DNA of 64,000 bases from CAIWHR01 sp963779805 (GCA_963779805.1 CAVZZN010000012.1:248001-312000); one strand, 5' to 3'. Positions 30,149-40,861 are shown, counted from the first letter of the stretch. Program-made: numbers and translations. Notes: generated by a model from the letters alone, not told the origin.

Positions 30149-31240
30149 GTGTCGGCCATCGTCGCCGAAAATCTCAGCAAGCACTGGACCACGGCCGAAG
30201 GCGAAGTCCGCGCCGTCGACGCCATTTCCTTCGCGTTCGACGAAGGCACGCTGAACGTCCTGCTGGGACCGTCGGGCTGCGGGAAGTCCACTACCCTGCG
30301 TCTCATCGCGGGCCTCGAGCAGGCCGATCGCGGGCGCGTGCACATCGCCGGCCGGGATGTCACCGCGCTGTCACCCGCGCAGCGCAACATCTCGATGGTG
30401 TTCCAGTCCTACGCGCTCTTCCCGCACCTGTCGGTGGCCGAGAACATCGTGTTCGGCCTGCGCGTGCGCAAGGTCGCCGGCGCGGATATCGAGCGTCGCC
30501 TGCAGAAGGTCGCCGGCCTCCTCGGCTTGAGCGGATTGCTGGGGCGCAAGCCCGGCCAGCTCTCCGGTGGGCAGCAGCAGCGCGTCGCGCTCGGGCGCGC
30601 GATCATCGCCGAGGCCCCCGTGTGCCTCATGGACGAGCCGCTCTCCAATCTCGACGCGCAGCTGCGCCAGGAGATGCGCACGGAGATCCGCAACCTGCAG
30701 CGCGCGCTCGGCGTGACGATGGTGTACGTCACGCACGACCAGGTCGAGGCGATGTCGATGGCCGACCGCGTGGTGCTGCTCAATCGCGGCCGCATCGAGC
30801 AGAACGCCACCCCCGCGGAGCTCTACGAGGCGCCGGCCAACACCTTCGCCGCCCGCTTCATCGGCACGCCGCCGATGAACCTGCTCCCGCTCGTGGCCGG
30901 CAGCGACGGCGCCGTCGTGGAAGGCACGAGCGGTCCGGCCGTCGCCCCGCTCGACGCCGCGGGGCTCACGCTGGGCCTGCGACCCGAGCACATCTCGCTC
31001 ACGTTCGAACGCGGGGTCCGCGCGCAGGTGATGGGCGCGGAGTACCTCGGCGCGGACTCGCTGCTCGCGTGCAGGCTTGGCGTTGCGGCCATTGCCGTGC
31101 GCGTTCCGGGTCGCGTCGCGCTTCGCGCCGGCGATGTCGCGTGGCTCACGTGGTCGCCGCCGGCGCAGCATTTTTTCGAGAGCGACGGCTCGCGGCGCGA
31201 CGACGCCGTGCAGCCGGCGCCCAGCACCATGTTTGCCTGA
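30149..31240 (+). CDS. ugpC: ABC transporter ATP-binding protein, UgpC/MalK type
   Basis: A 363-aa ATPase for a sugar or glycerol-phosphate importer. It has Walker A GPSGCGKST, the Q-loop FQSYALFPHLSV, signature LSGGQQQR, Walker B VCLMDEPLSNLD and switch THDQVEAMSMADR, then a C-terminal TOBE-type regulatory domain. GTG at 30149 follows GGGGAGCG. It is the first gene of a C-B-A-E operon that begins 212 bp after trpC; TATCAT near 30060 is a possible -10 box. Confidence 0.92.
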   Translation: MSAIVAENLSKHWTTAEGEVRAVDAISFAFDEGTLNVLLGPSGCGKSTTLRLIAGLEQADRGRVHIAGRDVTALSPAQRNISMVFQSYALFPHLSVAENIVFGLRVRKVAGADIERRLQKVAGLLGLSGLLGRKPGQLSGGQQQRVALGRAIIAEAPVCLMDEPLSNLDAQLRQEMRTEIRNLQRALGVTMVYVTHDQVEAMSMADRVVLLNRGRIEQNATPAELYEAPANTFAARFIGTPPMNLLPLVAGSDGAVVEGTSGPAVAPLDAAGLTLGLRPEHISLTFERGVRAQVMGAEYLGADSLLACRLGVAAIAVRVPGRVALRAGDVAWLTWSPPAQHFFESDGSRRDDAVQPAPSTMFA

Positions 31241-31263
31241 AACGACAACAGGAAGGAGGGCCC

Positions 31264-32568
31264 ATGCTCGCAAGTCTCGCGTCACGCCTTGCCGCCGGCA
31301 TCGCCGGCATCTTCGCCGTGCTCGTGTTCGCGATGCCGGCGGCCATCGCGCAGGCGCCGGTGGAGGTTTCGTTCTACTACCCCGTCGCGGTCGGCGGCCC
31401 GATCACCAAGATCATCGACGGCTATGCGGCCGACTTCGAGAAGGAGAATCCCGGGATCAAGCTGAAGCCCATCTACTCGGGGAGCTACCAGGACTCGATC
31501 ACCAAGGCGCTCACGGCGGTGAAGAGCGGCGAGCCGCCGGTCATGTCGATCCTGCTGTCGACGGACATGTTCACGCTGATCGACGAGGACGCGATCGTGC
31601 CCTTCGACGATCTGATCAAGACCGCCGACGATCGCGCGTGGCTCAAGAGCTTCTATCCGGCGTTCATGGAGAACAGCCAGACGGGCGGCAAGACCTGGGG
31701 CATTCCGTTCCAGCGCTCGACGATCGTGCTGTACTACAACAAGGAGATGTTCAAGGCGGCGGGGCTCGATCCCAATCGGGCACCGGCCAACTGGAACGAG
31801 ATGGTGCAGTACGCGCAGAAGCTCACGAAGCACGATGCGTCGGGCAAGGTCACGCAATGGGGCGTGCAGATCCCGTCCTCCGGCTTTCCGTACTGGCTGT
31901 TCCAGGCGCTCGCGATCGAGAACGGCGTCAATCTCATGAACGAGGCGGGCACGCAGACGTACTACGACCGGCCCGAGGTGATCGGCGCGCTGCAGTACTG
32001 GGTCGATCTCGTGAAGAAGTACAAGGTTCACCCCGAAGGCATCGTCGACTGGGGCACCACGCCGAAGGACTTCTTCGAGCGCAAGGTCGCGATGATCTGG
32101 ACCACGACCGGCAATCTCACCAACATCAAGAACAACGCCAAGTTCGATTTCGGCGTGGCGATGCTGCCCGCGGGCAAGCAGCGCGGCAGCCCGACCGGCG
32201 GCGGCAACTTCTATCTCTTCAAGAAGAGCACGCCGCAGCAGCGCGAGGCCGCGCTCAAGTTCATCAAGTGGGCCACCTCGCCGCAACGCGCCGCGCAGTG
32301 GGGCATCGACACGGGCTACGTGGCCGTGCGCGCGGATGCGTGGGACACGCCGGTGATGAAGCAGTACGTGGCGGGCTTTCCGGCGGCGGCGGTGGCGCGC
32401 GATCAGCTGCCCTATGCGAAGGCGGAGCTTTCGACGCACGACAACCAGCGCGTGACCAAGGCGCTCAACGACGGCCTGCAGGCCGCGCTCACGGGCACGA
32501 AGACGCCCGAGCAGGCGATGAAGGACGCGCAGCGCGAAGCCGAGCGCCTGCTGCGCTCGTACAAGTAG
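31264..32568 (+). CDS. ugpB: Extracellular solute-binding protein, UgpB type
   Basis: A 434-aa periplasmic binding protein (family 1) with a signal peptide ending near AIAQA (residue 30). It resembles the sn-glycerol-3-phosphate binding protein: VEVSFYYPVAVGGPITKIIDGYAADFEKENPGI, GEPPVMSILLSTDMFTL, GIPFQRSTIVLYYNKEMFKAAGLDP and GGGNFYLFKKS. It delivers ligand to the UgpA/UgpE permease. AGGAGG precedes the ATG. Glycerol-3-phosphate or glycerophosphodiesters are the likely ligands, but related sugars cannot be excluded. Confidence 0.9.
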   Translation: MLASLASRLAAGIAGIFAVLVFAMPAAIAQAPVEVSFYYPVAVGGPITKIIDGYAADFEKENPGIKLKPIYSGSYQDSITKALTAVKSGEPPVMSILLSTDMFTLIDEDAIVPFDDLIKTADDRAWLKSFYPAFMENSQTGGKTWGIPFQRSTIVLYYNKEMFKAAGLDPNRAPANWNEMVQYAQKLTKHDASGKVTQWGVQIPSSGFPYWLFQALAIENGVNLMNEAGTQTYYDRPEVIGALQYWVDLVKKYKVHPEGIVDWGTTPKDFFERKVAMIWTTTGNLTNIKNNAKFDFGVAMLPAGKQRGSPTGGGNFYLFKKSTPQQREAALKFIKWATSPQRAAQWGIDTGYVAVRADAWDTPVMKQYVAGFPAAAVARDQLPYAKAELSTHDNQRVTKALNDGLQAALTGTKTPEQAMKDAQREAERLLRSYK

Positions 32569-32703
32569 CGGCGGCGAGCGGGAGCCCTCGAGGCGCGCGC
32601 ATGCCACCGGGCAGCGTCCTGTCGGAGCCGGTCGGCGCGGCAGCGTCGAGCGTCCCGGCGCACGCGCGTCTCGCGTGCCGCGTTCGCGCGCACCAGGGAG
32701 TGG

Positions 32704-33558
32704 GTGCACGCATGGCTGTTGCTGCTTCCCGCTGCCGTACTGCTCGCGCTGTTCACGCACTACCCGGCGCTCGCCACGATCTGGCACAGCTTCCTGACCA
32801 CGCCCAAGGGCAACCGTCCGGCGGTGTTCGCCGGGCTCGACAACTACCGGCAGCTCGTCGACGACCCGATCTTCTGGCAGTCGCTCACCAACAACGTGGT
32901 GTACGCGCTCGGCACGATTCCGCTGTCGATCGCGCTGGCGCTGCTGATGGCGGTATGGGTGGACAAGCGCATCGCGGGACGCGGCTTCCTGCGCCTCGCC
33001 TACTTCACCCCGACCGTGCTGCCGATGATCGCGGTCGCGAACATCTGGCTCTTCTTCTTCACGCCCGAATACGGCCTGCTCGAGAAGGTGCTCGGCGCGT
33101 TCGGCGCCGCCAGTCACAATTGGCTCGGCAGCAAGAGCACCGCCCTCGCCTGCCTGATGGTGGTGACGGTGTGGAAGGAGGCCGGGTTCTTCATGATCTT
33201 CTATCTCGCGGCGCTGCAGTCGATGTCGCCGCATCTTGCCGAGGCCGCGGCCATCGAGGGCGCGTCGCGCTGGTATTTCTTCCGTCGGGTCACGTTCCCG
33301 CTGCTCATGCCCACGACGCTGTTCGTGCTGGTCAACGCGGTCATCAATGCGTTCCGGCTGGTCGATCACGTGGTGGTGATGACCCGCGGCGGTCCCGACA
33401 ACGCCACCGAGCTGCTCCTCTTCTACATCTACGAGATCGGGTTCCGCTTCTGGGATTCGGCGTATGCGGCCGCGCTTACGGTCGTGCTGCTCGCGATCCT
33501 GTCGCTGCTCGCGCTGGTGCAGTTCGTGTTCCTCGAGCGCAAGGTCCACTACCAGTGA
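32704..33558 (+). CDS. ugpA: ABC transporter permease, UgpA type
   Basis: A 284-residue inner-membrane permease with six helices and the EAA cytoplasmic loop (EAAAIEGASRWYFFRRVTFPLLMPT) that docks on UgpC. The frame is open from GTG 32704, but the coding pattern seems to extend upstream (ARTREWVHAW); ATG at 32600 in another frame would add an N-terminal tail if a shift lies near 32690, so the true start is uncertain. Its stop overlaps the ugpE start by GTGA. Confidence 0.9.
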   Translation: MHAWLLLLPAAVLLALFTHYPALATIWHSFLTTPKGNRPAVFAGLDNYRQLVDDPIFWQSLTNNVVYALGTIPLSIALALLMAVWVDKRIAGRGFLRLAYFTPTVLPMIAVANIWLFFFTPEYGLLEKVLGAFGAASHNWLGSKSTALACLMVVTVWKEAGFFMIFYLAALQSMSPHLAEAAAIEGASRWYFFRRVTFPLLMPTTLFVLVNAVINAFRLVDHVVVMTRGGPDNATELLLFYIYEIGFRFWDSAYAAALTVVLLAILSLLALVQFVFLERKVHYQ

Positions 33559-34382
33559 CGCACGTGTACGACACGACGGGGCCGCTTCGCGTCGCGGAAA
33601 CCGCGGGGGCGTGGCTGCTGGGGCTCCTGTGGATCCTGCCGCTTGCCTACGCGTTCTGGACGGCCTTCCACTCCGGCGAGTACTCGACCCGCTTCGTCCC
33701 GACGGCGCCGCTCACGCTCGACAATTTCCGGGCGGCATGGAACGCGGCGCCGTTCGCGCGCTACTTCGTGAACACCGTGGCGCTCGTCACCCTCGTGCTC
33801 GTCGCGCAGCTCGTGCTGTGCACGCTGGCGGCGTACGCGTTCGCGCGCTACCGCTTTCCCGGACGCGGCGTGCTGTTCGCGCTGGTGCTGGTGCAGCTCA
33901 TGGTGATGCCGGACGTCCTGATCGTCGAGAACTATCGCACGATGGGCGCGCTCGGCCTCAAGGACACGATCGTCGCGATCGGCCTGCCTTACATGGCGAG
34001 CGCGTTCGGCATCTTCCTGCTGCGCCAGACGTTCAAGACCGTGCCGCGCGAGCTCGACGAGGCCGCGCGCGTGGAGGGGTGCAGCTCGCTGCAGGTGCTC
34101 TGGAAGGTGTACGTGCCGCTCGCGCGCCCGGTGTATCTCGCCTATGCCCTCGTGAGCGTGTCGTATCACTGGAACAACTTCCTGTGGCCGCTGATCATCA
34201 CCAATTCGGTGGAGTCGCGGCCGATCACGGTGGGTCTGCAGGTGTTCTCGGCCACCGACCAGGGCATCGACTGGGCGATCATCACGGCGGCAACGCTCCT
34301 GAGCGTGGCGCCGCTGCTCATCGCCTTCCTGCTGTTCCAGCGCCAGTTCGTGCAATCCTTCATGCGCGCAGGCATAAGGTGA
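33555..34382 (+). CDS. ugpE: ABC transporter permease, UgpE type
   Basis: A 275-aa six-helix permease partner of UgpA. The EAA loop is ELDEAARVEGCSSLQVLWKVYVPLARP, followed by SYHWNNFLWPLIITNS, which is characteristic of UgpE/MalG proteins. GTG at 33555 overlaps the ugpA stop, implying coupled translation. It completes the order C-B-A-E. Confidence 0.92.
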   Translation: MTHVYDTTGPLRVAETAGAWLLGLLWILPLAYAFWTAFHSGEYSTRFVPTAPLTLDNFRAAWNAAPFARYFVNTVALVTLVLVAQLVLCTLAAYAFARYRFPGRGVLFALVLVQLMVMPDVLIVENYRTMGALGLKDTIVAIGLPYMASAFGIFLLRQTFKTVPRELDEAARVEGCSSLQVLWKVYVPLARPVYLAYALVSVSYHWNNFLWPLIITNSVESRPITVGLQVFSATDQGIDWAIITAATLLSVAPLLIAFLLFQRQFVQSFMRAGIR

Positions 34383-34425
34383 CGGACGCCCGCTCGGCCC
34401 GCAGATCCGGCAGGCGCTGACATCC

Positions 34426-35286
34426 ATGGTGCTCATCACCTGGAACACGCAATGGTGCCGCGGCGTCGACGGCCGGGTCGATCCTGCGCGCATCGTCGCC
34501 GAAGCGAAGCGCCTCGCGGATTTCGACGTGCTGTGCGTGCAGGAGATCGCGGCGAATTTTCCCGATCCGCGGCTCGAGGGCAGTGCGGGCGAGGACCAGT
34601 TTGCGGCTGCTCGCGTCGCTGCTCCCGGACTACACGGCGATTCCGGGCATTGCGGTCGATCATCCCGGCGACGGCATCGCCCGTCGCCGCTTCGGCAACA
34701 TGATCCTGTCGCGCTTGCCGGTGCGGCAGGCGTTTCATCATCTGCTGCCGTTCCCGGTCGATCCGGGCGTGAACGGCATGCCGCGAATCGCCGTCGAGGC
34801 GATCGTCGCCGCGCCGTTCGGCGACGTGCGCGTCGTGACCACGCATCTCGAGTATTACTCGCAGCGCCAGCGCAGCGCGCAGGTCGAAGCCCTGCGCTCG
34901 CTGTACGCGCGATGGCTACGCCCACGCGGTGCACGGTGGCGTGACCGACGTTTCGGGCGGGCCGTTCAACAGCTTCCCGCGCCCGAAATCGACGCTCATC
35001 TGCGGCGACTTCAATCTCGAGCCCGACGATCCGCTGCACGCGCGCATGCTGGCGCCGTTCGCCGACGGCACGCCGGCGCTGCGCGACGCGTGGGAGGTAC
35101 TGCATCCGGGCGTGCCGCATCCGCCGACGTTCTGCATCTACCAGAAGATGGAGCCCGGAGGGCCGGAGCTGCACTGCGATTTCGTGTTCGTGAACGGCGA
35201 CGCGCGCGCCCATCTCGAGGCGATCGACGTCGATCTCGCCACGCAGGCCGCGGACCACCAGCCGCGTGATCGTTCGGCTGCGCTGA
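34426..35286 (+). CDS. Endonuclease/exonuclease/phosphatase-family protein, three frameshifts
   Basis: A metal-dependent phosphodiesterase or nuclease of about 285 residues once repaired. Motifs are LITWNTQWCRG, DVLCVQEI, NMILSRLPV, TTHLEYYSQRQR, LICGDFNLEPDDP and, at the end, ADHQPVIVRL. Three shifts (near 34595, 34915 and 35265) all go in the +1 direction. It starts 43 bp after ugpE; Ugp operons often carry a phosphodiesterase (ugpQ), so action on a phosphodiester of glycerol is an appealing but unproven idea. DNA or RNA could equally be the substrate. Confidence 0.8.
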
Positions 35287-35386
35287 CCGCGCACGCGCGC
35301 TCGCCGACGTCGCGCTTTTCGCGTGCAGGGCGAAGACGCCGCGCGTGCACCGGCCGCGGCCTGCCGGGCCGCAGGGGGCCGGCTGC

Positions 35387-35392
35387 TATAAT
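35387..35392 (+). promoter_or_regulatory. -10 box TATAAT before the glycosyltransferase gene
   Basis: A perfect TATAAT lies 58 bp upstream of the TTG start at 35450. No clear -35 box. Confidence 0.45.
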
Positions 35393-35449
35393 TCGAGGCC
35401 CCTCGCGGCGCGCCGCCATCTCGCGTCCATCCCCACGAATCCCCCGCTC

Positions 35450-38400
35450 TTGGCTCCCCATTCCGCCCCGATCGAGCGTTGTCGTGCGGAGCTCCGGCGC
35501 TTGCGGGAGTCGCCGCTGCCGCGCGTGCTGTTCGTGGGTCACGCCTGGGGCGGCGGTGTGCGCCGGCACATGAACGATCTCGCACGGTTCCTGCGCGGCC
35601 ATTGCGAGATCGTCTGGCTGGAACCGGGCCCGGCAGGCAGCACGAAATGCGTGCTCGCGGTGGACGCGGGTCCCGGCGCCGTCGCGTACTTCGACCTGCA
35701 CGGCGAGTTCGATCCGCTGGCCGCGTTGCTGCGCGGCATCGGCATCGCGCGCATCCATTACCACCACGTGCACGGCCTTCCGCGCGCAGTGCTGGACCTG
35801 CCGCGCGCGCTCGGCGTGCCGTACGACTTCACGCTGCACGACTATTTCGCGCTTTGCCCCTCGCCCGCGTGGCCGGGGACGGAAGATCTCGTCGACGCTG
35901 CCGACGAAGCGGGTTGTCGTGCGGCGCTCGCAGGCACGGCGGTCCCTTGGGACCTCGGCGTGCACGCGTGGCGGCAGCTCTTCGCGATCGTGCTGCTCGG
36001 AGCCGAGCGCGTGATCGCGCCATCGCAGGACGTCGCGCGGCGCTACCGGCGCGTGTGGCCGGCGCTGAACATCCTCGTCTGGCCCCACCCGGAGCCCGCG
36101 CCCGCACCGTGGCAGCCCGCGGTACGCGTCGTCGCGCTCGGCCGGCTCTCCCCGAGCAAGGGCCTGCACGTCGTCTCGGCGTGCGCGCGCGACGCGCAGG
36201 AACGCGGGCTGCCGTTGTGGTTCCGCATCGTGGGTTGCACCACCGAAACCGTGCCGCAATTCCCGGACGTTCCGCTCACGATCTCGGGCGAGTATCCCGA
36301 TGCGATGCTGCAGGAGCTGCTGGCGGCCGAGAAGCCCGACGTGCTGTTCCTGCCGAACCAGGTGCCGGAGAGCTACGGCTACACCCTCTCGGCCGCGCTC
36401 GCGACCGACGACGTGCCCATCGTCGCGTCGGATCTGGGCTCGTTCCCCGAGCGCCTGCGCGGCCTTGCGCGCTCTCGCCTGGTATCCCACGATGCCTGCG
36501 CCCGCGCGTGGAACGACACGCTGCTCGAGGCGGCCGGCGCGCTGTCGAGACGCGGCGAGCGCGGGATGCCATCGCCCGGAACGCCGTCGGCGGACTATGT
36601 CGCGCGGTACATGGCGCGCGTGCATCCCGCGGATGCATCCGTCGCACGGCGTGCCGGCGGCGATGCCGGAGCTCGACGAACGCTCGCTCGTGCCACCCGG
36701 GCCGCCGGAGCCCTCGCCCTCGTTCCCCACGCTGTACCGCGCGGGCGTGCAGTGGGGTCAGCGCGAGTCGCGCGTCGAGCTCGAGCGTCGCATTGCGTTG
36801 GCGGAGCTCGCGGCCGCCCGCACCGCGGACGAGACGGACCCCGCGCAGCGCCTGCAGCAGGTGGGGGATCTCGTGGTTCAGGAAGCGCTCGGCGAGCGCG
36901 ACCGGGCGGTCGAGGCCGAACGCGCCGCGAGAGGCGAGATCGAGATCGCGAGAGGCGAGATCGCGATCGCGAGACGCGACCTCGAGATCGCGGCGGCCGC
37001 GCTCGCCCGCGCGCAGGATACGGCCGCGCTCGCGCATGCGCAGCGCGATGCCGCGGTGCAGGACATGCGCGAGACCGCGCTCGCCCTGCGCACGACGCAG
37101 GACACGCTGGCTGCCGCCACCGAGGCGCACGAGCGTCTGGAGCGCCTGCAGCGCGAGACGCAACAGCGCGCGGAGGAGTCCGAGCAGGCGCTCGCCCTCG
37201 CGCGAGCGCGGGTCTTCGACCTCGAGCAGTCCACCTCGTGGCGCGTGACGGCCCCGATGCGCGCCGTAAGCCGCCGGCTGCAGGTGCTGTCCGCGCGCCT
37301 GCATGCCACGCGCTCGACGGTCCGGCACCTGCAGCACCAGTCGTCGCTCGCGCGCTCGATCTGGCGCGATCAGGGGATGGCTGCGCTCGCGCGCCGCGTG
37401 TGGGCGAAGCTCGGTCGTGCGAACCGATACCAGCCGCCCGTGCCCGTCACGTACGCGATCGAGGACGAGATCCAGCCCCTCGCGTTTCCGCCGTTTGCGG
37501 CCGCGGCGGGCGGTGTGTCGATCGTCGTGCCGGTGCACGGGCAGCACGCGCTGACCTACGGCTGCCTGAAGAGCATCCTCGCCCACACGCCCGCCGGGCG
37601 CTACGAGGTCATCGTGGTCGACGATGCCTCGCCCGAGCCGCTCGCGCGCGCCCTCCCCGGCCTCGACGGCGTGCGCATCGAGCGCAACGACGCCAACCTC
37701 GGCTTCATCGGAAGCTGCAACCGCGGCGCGGCGCTCGCGCGCGGCGAATACCTGCTCTTTCTCAACAACGACACCATCGTTACGGCGGGCTGGCTGCAGG
37801 CGATCCTGGACGTGTTCGAGACGCGCCCGGACGCGGGGCTCGTCGGCGTGAAGCTCGTGTATCCCGACGGGCGCCTGCAGGAAGCGGGCGGCATCGTCTG
37901 GCGCGACGGTTCGGGCTGGAACTGTGGCCGCGACGGCGATCCGGAGCGGCCCGAGCACAACTACGTGCGCGAGGTCGATTACTGCTCCGGTGCGTGCATC
38001 GCGACACCCGCAGCGTTGTTCGGCGAGCTCGGCGGCTTCGATGCCCGCTACGCGCCCGCGTATTACGAGGACACCGATCTCGCGTTCGCAGTGCGCGCCG
38101 CGGGCCGCAAGGTGTATTACCAGCCGCGCGCGACCGTGGTGCACTTCGAGGGCCAGACCTCCGGGACCGAGCTCGGCAGCGGCGTGAAGCGCCACCAGGT
38201 CCTGAACCAGCGCGTGTTCGCCGAGAAGTGGGCGGGCGAGCTCGCAGCGCATCGGCCCAACGGGGTGCATCCCGAGCTCGAGCACGACCGCTACGCCCGT
38301 CGGCGGGTGCTGGTGATCGATGCCTGCATGCTCACGCCCGACCAGGACTCGGGCTCCATGCGCATGCAGGCCGCGCTCGAGCTCCTCGTCGATCTCGGCT

Positions 38401-39443
38401 GCAAGGTGAGCTTCGTCGCCGACAATCTCGAGCACCGCCAGCCTTACGTCACCGACCTGCAGCAGCGCGGGATCGAGGTGCTGTTCCATCCCTACGTGCA
38501 GTCCATCGCCGCGTTGCTCGCGGAGCGCGGGCGCGAGTTCGACATGGTGGTGCTGTCGCGGCACTACATCGCCGTGAAGCACATCGAGGCGGTGCGCAAG
38601 TTCGCTCCCGACGCGCTCGTCGTGTTCGACACGGTCGACCTGCACTTCCTGCGCACCGAGCGCCAGGCCGAGCTCGAGGGCGGCAGCGTCGCGGAGGCCG
38701 CGCGCGCCAAGCGCGAGGAAGAGCTCGCGCTGATCAACGCCGCCGACGTGACGCTCGTCGTGAGTCCCATCGAGCGCGCGCTGCTCGCGCGCCTCGCGCC
38801 CGGTGCGGACGTCGCGATCCTCTCGAACATCCACGACGTGTTCCCGCCGGGGCCGGCGTTCGCCGAGCGCGAGGGGCTGCTGTTCATCGGCGGCTTCCGC
38901 CATCCGCCCAACGTCGACGCGATGGCGTGGTACGTGCGCGAAATCCTGCCGTACGTGCGCGCGCGCGTGCCCGGCGTGGTGACGTACATCATCGGGGCCG
39001 AGCCGCCGGCGAGCGTGCGCGAGCTCGCGGCGGACGACGTCGTGGTCACCGGCTACGTGCCGGACGTGGCGCCGTTCTTCGCGCGCTGCCGGTTGTCGAT
39101 CTCCCCGCTGCGCTACGGCGCGGGGGTGAAGGGCAAGATCAATCTCGCGATGTGCCACGGCGTGCCGGTCGTCGCCACGTCGCCGTCGGTCGAGGGCATG
39201 CATCTCGAGCCGGGCGAGGACGTGCTGGTCGCGGACACGCCGGAGTCGTTCGCCGACGCGATAGCCCGGGCCTATGGCGACGAGGCGCTCTGGCAGCGGC
39301 TGGCGGATGGCGGGCGCGAGAACATCCGCGAGCATTTCTCGCGCGACGTCGCGCGTGCGGCGCTCGCGGACCTGCTCGCGCGCATGGCGCGTGCGGACAG
39401 GCGCGCGGCGCAATCCGGCGTCGAGGCGGTCAGCGCCGTCTGA
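35450..39443 (+). CDS. Three-module glycosyltransferase (GT4 - coiled coil - GT2 - GT4), one frameshift
   Basis: A polypeptide of about 1,330 residues, probably cytoplasmic, building surface polysaccharide such as O-antigen. Residues 1-400 resemble a GT4-type transferase (VLFVGHAWGGGVRRHMNDLA, YDFTLHDYFALCPSPAWPG, LGRLSPSKGLHVVSACA). Residues 440-595 are a long coiled coil with internal repeats. Residues 680-940 are a GT2 domain (VSIVVPVHGQHALTYGCLKS, VVDDASP, LFLNNDTIV, YYEDTDLAFAVRAAG). Residues 950-1320 are another GT4-like domain (ISPLRYGAGVKGKINLAM, VVATSPSVEGMHL). TTG 35450 is the likely start. One +1 shift near 36660 splits module 1 from the rest. Its end overlaps trmB by 14 bp tail to tail. 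No other polysaccharide genes are in the window. Confidence 0.85.
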
Positions 39444-40123
39444 ACACGAGGTCCCGGACGCCGTGCCCGAGGGCGAGGCCGCGGGTCTCGAATTTCGTGC
39501 GCGGCCGATGCCCGGGTCGGGGGGCGAAGCCTTCCGCGGTGTTGCGAAGCAGGGGCTCCGCCGCGAGCGTGGCGAGCGCTTCCTGTGCGTAGTCCTCCCA
39601 GTCGGTCGCGACGTGCAGCAGGCCGCCCGGGGCGAGTCGCAGCGCGAGCTCGTGCACGAACGCAGGCTTCAGCAGCCGCCGCTTGTGATGTCGTTTCTTG
39701 GGCCACGGATCGGGAAAGAACACGTGCACGCCTGCGAGCGTGCCCGCGGGGATCATCGCGGCGACGACCTCGACCGCGTCGTGCTGGATCACGCGCACGT
39801 TGCGCAGCGCGCGGGCCTCGACCTGGCGCAACAGCGCGCCCACGCCCGGGGCGTGCACCTCGATGCCCAGGAAATCGGTGCCGGGGTTCTGCCTCGGCGA
39901 TCGCGACCGTCGTCTCGCCCATGCCGCAACCGATCTCGAGCACGACGGGGGCGTCGCGCCCGAACGTCGCGCGATAGTCGAGCGCGTGCGCGCCGAAGGG
40001 AATACCGTAGCGCGGCAGCAGCGTGCGCAGCGCTTCGTGCTGGGCGGGCGACATGCGACCCTGCCGCAGCACGAAGCTGCGGATGCCGCGGTGATGCTCC
40101 GGCGGCGTCGCGTCGTCGTGCAC
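39430..40123 (-). CDS. trmB: tRNA (guanine-N7-)-methyltransferase, one frameshift
   Basis: A SAM-dependent enzyme that makes m7G46 in tRNA. Motifs are IRSFVLRQGRMSPAQ, VVLEIGCGMGETT (SAM binding), FLGIEVHAPGVGALL, VHVFFPDPWPKKRHHKRRL and TDWEDYA. One extra base near 39890 breaks the frame between EIGCGMGETTVAIAEA and NPGTDFLGIE. GTG at 40123 is the start, 4 bp after the stop of the upstream secreted protein, so the two are co-transcribed. Confidence 0.93.
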
Positions 40124-40127
40124 CGGT

Positions 40128-40793
40128 TCAGGGCTCGCGCTTCCAGCCGGGGTCGGCGAGCCGGCGCTCCATCGTGCGGGGCTCGGTCTCGCCGGCGCGG
40201 GTGTACTCGATCGCCACCACGTCGGGCGACTTCCACTGCACCGATGCATCGGTCCAGCGCTCCGCCGGCACGAAGCTCGCCTCCTTGCGCACCGACTGGC
40301 GGTCGATGCGCCAGAGCGCGACCTCGTTCACGCACTGCGACGCGCAGAAGTCCGCGGTCGCAACGCGTTGCCGGTCGGGCGCGAGCTTCGGCTCGGCGGG
40401 AACTTCGAACGAGCGTCCGTTCGTGCGCTGGAGAATGAGGAACGACGCGGCGTCCCCGCGCGCCACGTAGAGCACGACCGCGTTGAGCGGATCGAAGTAG
40501 TCCCACAGGCTGTACGCGCGAGCGCCGTTGGCGTCGTCGCTGTCGGTGAAGGACGTGCGCCCGCTCGGGTAGAGCGTCACGTCCAGCGTGGCGCCGCGGC
40601 GCGAGGCGAGGCCCGGCAGGCGCTTCAACTGGATCGCCTCGACGAGGCGCCCGCAATGCGCGAGGCCCTCCGCGTCCTTGCACGCCGCGGCGACTTCCTC
40701 CGGCGTGAGCGCGACGGCGGTTGCGCGCACGGCGAACGCGAGCGCCGCGGCGGCGAGGAGTGACAGCATCGGTGATCGCATCGGTGACCGCAT
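40128..40793 (-). CDS. Secreted hypothetical protein
   Basis: A protein of about 213-221 residues with a signal peptide (LSLLAAAALAFAVRATA). I do not recognise it. The mature part has four cysteines (CKDAEGLAHC and DFCASQC) that could form two disulfides and ends in a basic tail. The start is ambiguous because three in-frame ATGs (40793, 40781, 40769) lie in a 12-bp tandem repeat; the shortest gives the best signal peptide. It precedes trmB by 4 bp. Confidence 0.7.
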   Translation of the reverse strand: MRSPMRSPMLSLLAAAALAFAVRATAVALTPEEVAAACKDAEGLAHCGRLVEAIQLKRLPGLASRRGATLDVTLYPSGRTSFTDSDDANGARAYSLWDYFDPLNAVVLYVARGDAASFLILQRTNGRSFEVPAEPKLAPDRQRVATADFCASQCVNEVALWRIDRQSVRKEASFVPAERWTDASVQWKSPDVVAIEYTRAGETEPRTMERRLADPGWKREP

Positions 40794-40796
40794 CGG
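40761..40796. repeat. Three 12-bp tandem repeats across a start codon
   Basis: TGACAGCATCGG, TGATCGCATCGG and TGACCGCATCGG follow one another. Each unit carries an in-frame minus-strand ATG for the secreted hypothetical protein, so unit number changes the available start codons. Confidence 0.8.
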
Positions 40797-40830
40797 CGTG
40801 CGCGACGCTGCAGGCAACGACGAGCGCCTC

Positions 40831-40861
40831 GACTCGGAGTCGACTCGGAGTTGACCCGGGT
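40831..40861. repeat. Tandem GACTC-N-GAGTC and GACCCGGGTC palindromes
   Basis: GACTCGGAGTC (40831-40841), GACTCGGAGTT (40842-40852) and GACCCGGGTC (from 40853) are directly adjacent. The array abuts the thiG stop. It combines the core of the TTACTC-N-GAGTAA arrays with that of the GACCC-N-GGGTC arrays, linking both as one family. Confidence 0.75.
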
